The notes under the pieces were generated by a model, which was not told the DNA's origin, did no database searches, and worked only from the letters and a program-made list of their open reading frames with translations. A DNA stretch of 64,000 bases from Dulcicalothrix desertica PCC 7102 (GTDB lineage Bacteria; Cyanobacteriota; Cyanobacteriia; Cyanobacteriales; Nostocaceae). The stretch covers positions 248,001 through 312,000 of the forward strand of contig NZ_RSCL01000001.1 in assembly GCF_003991905.1 (NCBI RefSeq), in the 5' to 3' direction. Made by a program: the position numbers and the translations under genes. Of the stretch, positions 63,488 to 64,000 are shown one piece after another. The stretch's first letter is position 1; each line of letters begins with the position of its first letter.

Positions 63488-64000
63488 ATGTTTATATCCC
63501 ATACTTCTGATTCAGTGATATATACCGAAGGCACAGCTTGGAGTCCTGACAAGCAAGCGAAAATGCTACAAGGTGAGGTTTTTGTTGAAACTTCATCTCA
63601 TAGTGCTTGGGGTGGAGCGGTGACAGCGTGGATGTATTTGCCAATGAAGCGAAACCAAGTATGGCAACAATTAACAGATTATCCTCGCTGGGTGCAATAT
63701 TTCCCCGATGTGACAAAAAGTGAGATTATACAACGGGGCGAAGTTAAACGTCTGTATCAAGCTGCACAAAAAGCGTTTTTATTTTTGACTGCCCAAGTTG
63801 AAATTTACCTGAATGTAGTAGAGGAATTAGGACAGCGTATCCAATTTAAATTAGAAAAGGGTACTTTCCATGACTTTACGGCAAATCTTGAGCTATCTGA
63901 TTTTGGTAATGGAACCTTGTTAAAATACGCAGTTCAGGCAACACCCACAATTCCTGTACCATCAATTTTAATTCAACAAGCCATGAACCTTGAATTGCCT
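63488..64000 (+). CDS. SRPBCC-family protein (START/cyclase-dehydrase-like), 3' end outside window
   Basis: The ATG at 63488 opens a frame continuous to the edge (171 residues). WMYLPMKRNQVWQQLTDYPR and WVQYFPDVTKSEII (about 55-85) match the first strands of a Polyketide_cyc / coenzyme Q-binding START-type fold. FLTAQVEIYLNVVEELG and the following strands fill the beta sheet. Cytosolic, ligand unknown. Cyanobacterial members of this group are widespread; no catalytic residue can be named. The last part of the gene is beyond the window. Confidence 0.8.
   Translation, partial: MFISHTSDSVIYTEGTAWSPDKQAKMLQGEVFVETSSHSAWGGAVTAWMYLPMKRNQVWQQLTDYPRWVQYFPDVTKSEIIQRGEVKRLYQAAQKAFLFLTAQVEIYLNVVEELGQRIQFKLEKGTFHDFTANLELSDFGNGTLLKYAVQATPTIPVPSILIQQAMNLELP

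Overview
The window is chromosomal DNA of a filamentous, probably heterocyst-forming cyanobacterium (order Nostocales). Evidence: NDH-1 genes ndhF and ndhD; a FurA with the cyanobacterial HHHHH segment; a group 2 sigma factor of SigC type; RbcR; a DevH-type Crp regulator; Ycf49; many large PAS/GAF histidine kinases; and dispersed short repeats of the kind common in Nostoc and Calothrix. Gene orders peptidoglycan-binding protein-furA-sigC and devH-rbcR-nnrU-trx-ndhF-ndhD match, as far as I remember, Anabaena PCC 7120. The usual palindrome HIP1 (GCGATCGC) was not seen. GGCGCC is very frequent instead.

Layout. 1-4630: end-truncated giant Ser/Thr kinase-ATPase-histidine kinase. 4.8-5.8 kb: a decayed, foreign-looking methionyl-tRNA synthetase. 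5.9-10.5 kb: glycine-zipper protein, DUF3593/Ycf49 pair, csaB and a GAF histidine kinase. 10.6-20.6 kb: cobN, peptidoglycan-binding protein, furA, sigC, gpsA, lipA and tRNA-Pro(CGG). 20.6-27 kb: accessory region with a decayed AlbA_2-type regulator and a 3.2-kb degenerate Tn3-family element. The element has long terminal inverted repeats and a TTTTT target duplication, and it lies inside a small unidentified minus-strand operon headed by a DUF6884/YaaA-like protein. 27-33 kb: polA, a truncated PEP-CTERM protein, a HAD phosphatase, a predicted small RNA and an ArgRS-like DALR protein. 33-43 kb: devH, a zinc-ribbon Ser/Thr kinase, rbcR, nnrU, thioredoxin, ndhF and ndhD. 42.7-47.4 kb: membrane-anchored Mrr-type nuclease, surE, 2H phosphoesterase, mltA and rhomboid. 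47.4-52.1 kb: polysaccharide export (Wzc-like and Wza-like proteins) and a cyanoexosortase-associated protein. 52.2-58.5 kb: ankyrin protein, CHAT protease, jelly-roll-like protein, DUF1822 protein and sigma-like protein. 58.6-64 kb: tandem repeats, a 1.2-kb-residue hybrid histidine kinase, a small membrane protein and a truncated SRPBCC gene.

Two places look least explained. One is the 52.3-58.5 kb locus, which puts a CHAT peptidase next to a sigma-like DNA-binding protein and DUF1822. The other is the operon split by the Tn3 element: removing the element and one TTTTT copy restores a reading frame whose stop codon abuts the next start codon. A strong promoter-hairpin small RNA at 31.8 kb, whose 5' region is complementary to the core motif of Yfr1, is a third point of interest. 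Many intergenic hairpins act as likely terminators. Several repeats have entered coding frames in cobN, polA, the DALR protein, the ankyrin gene and the Wzc-like gene.
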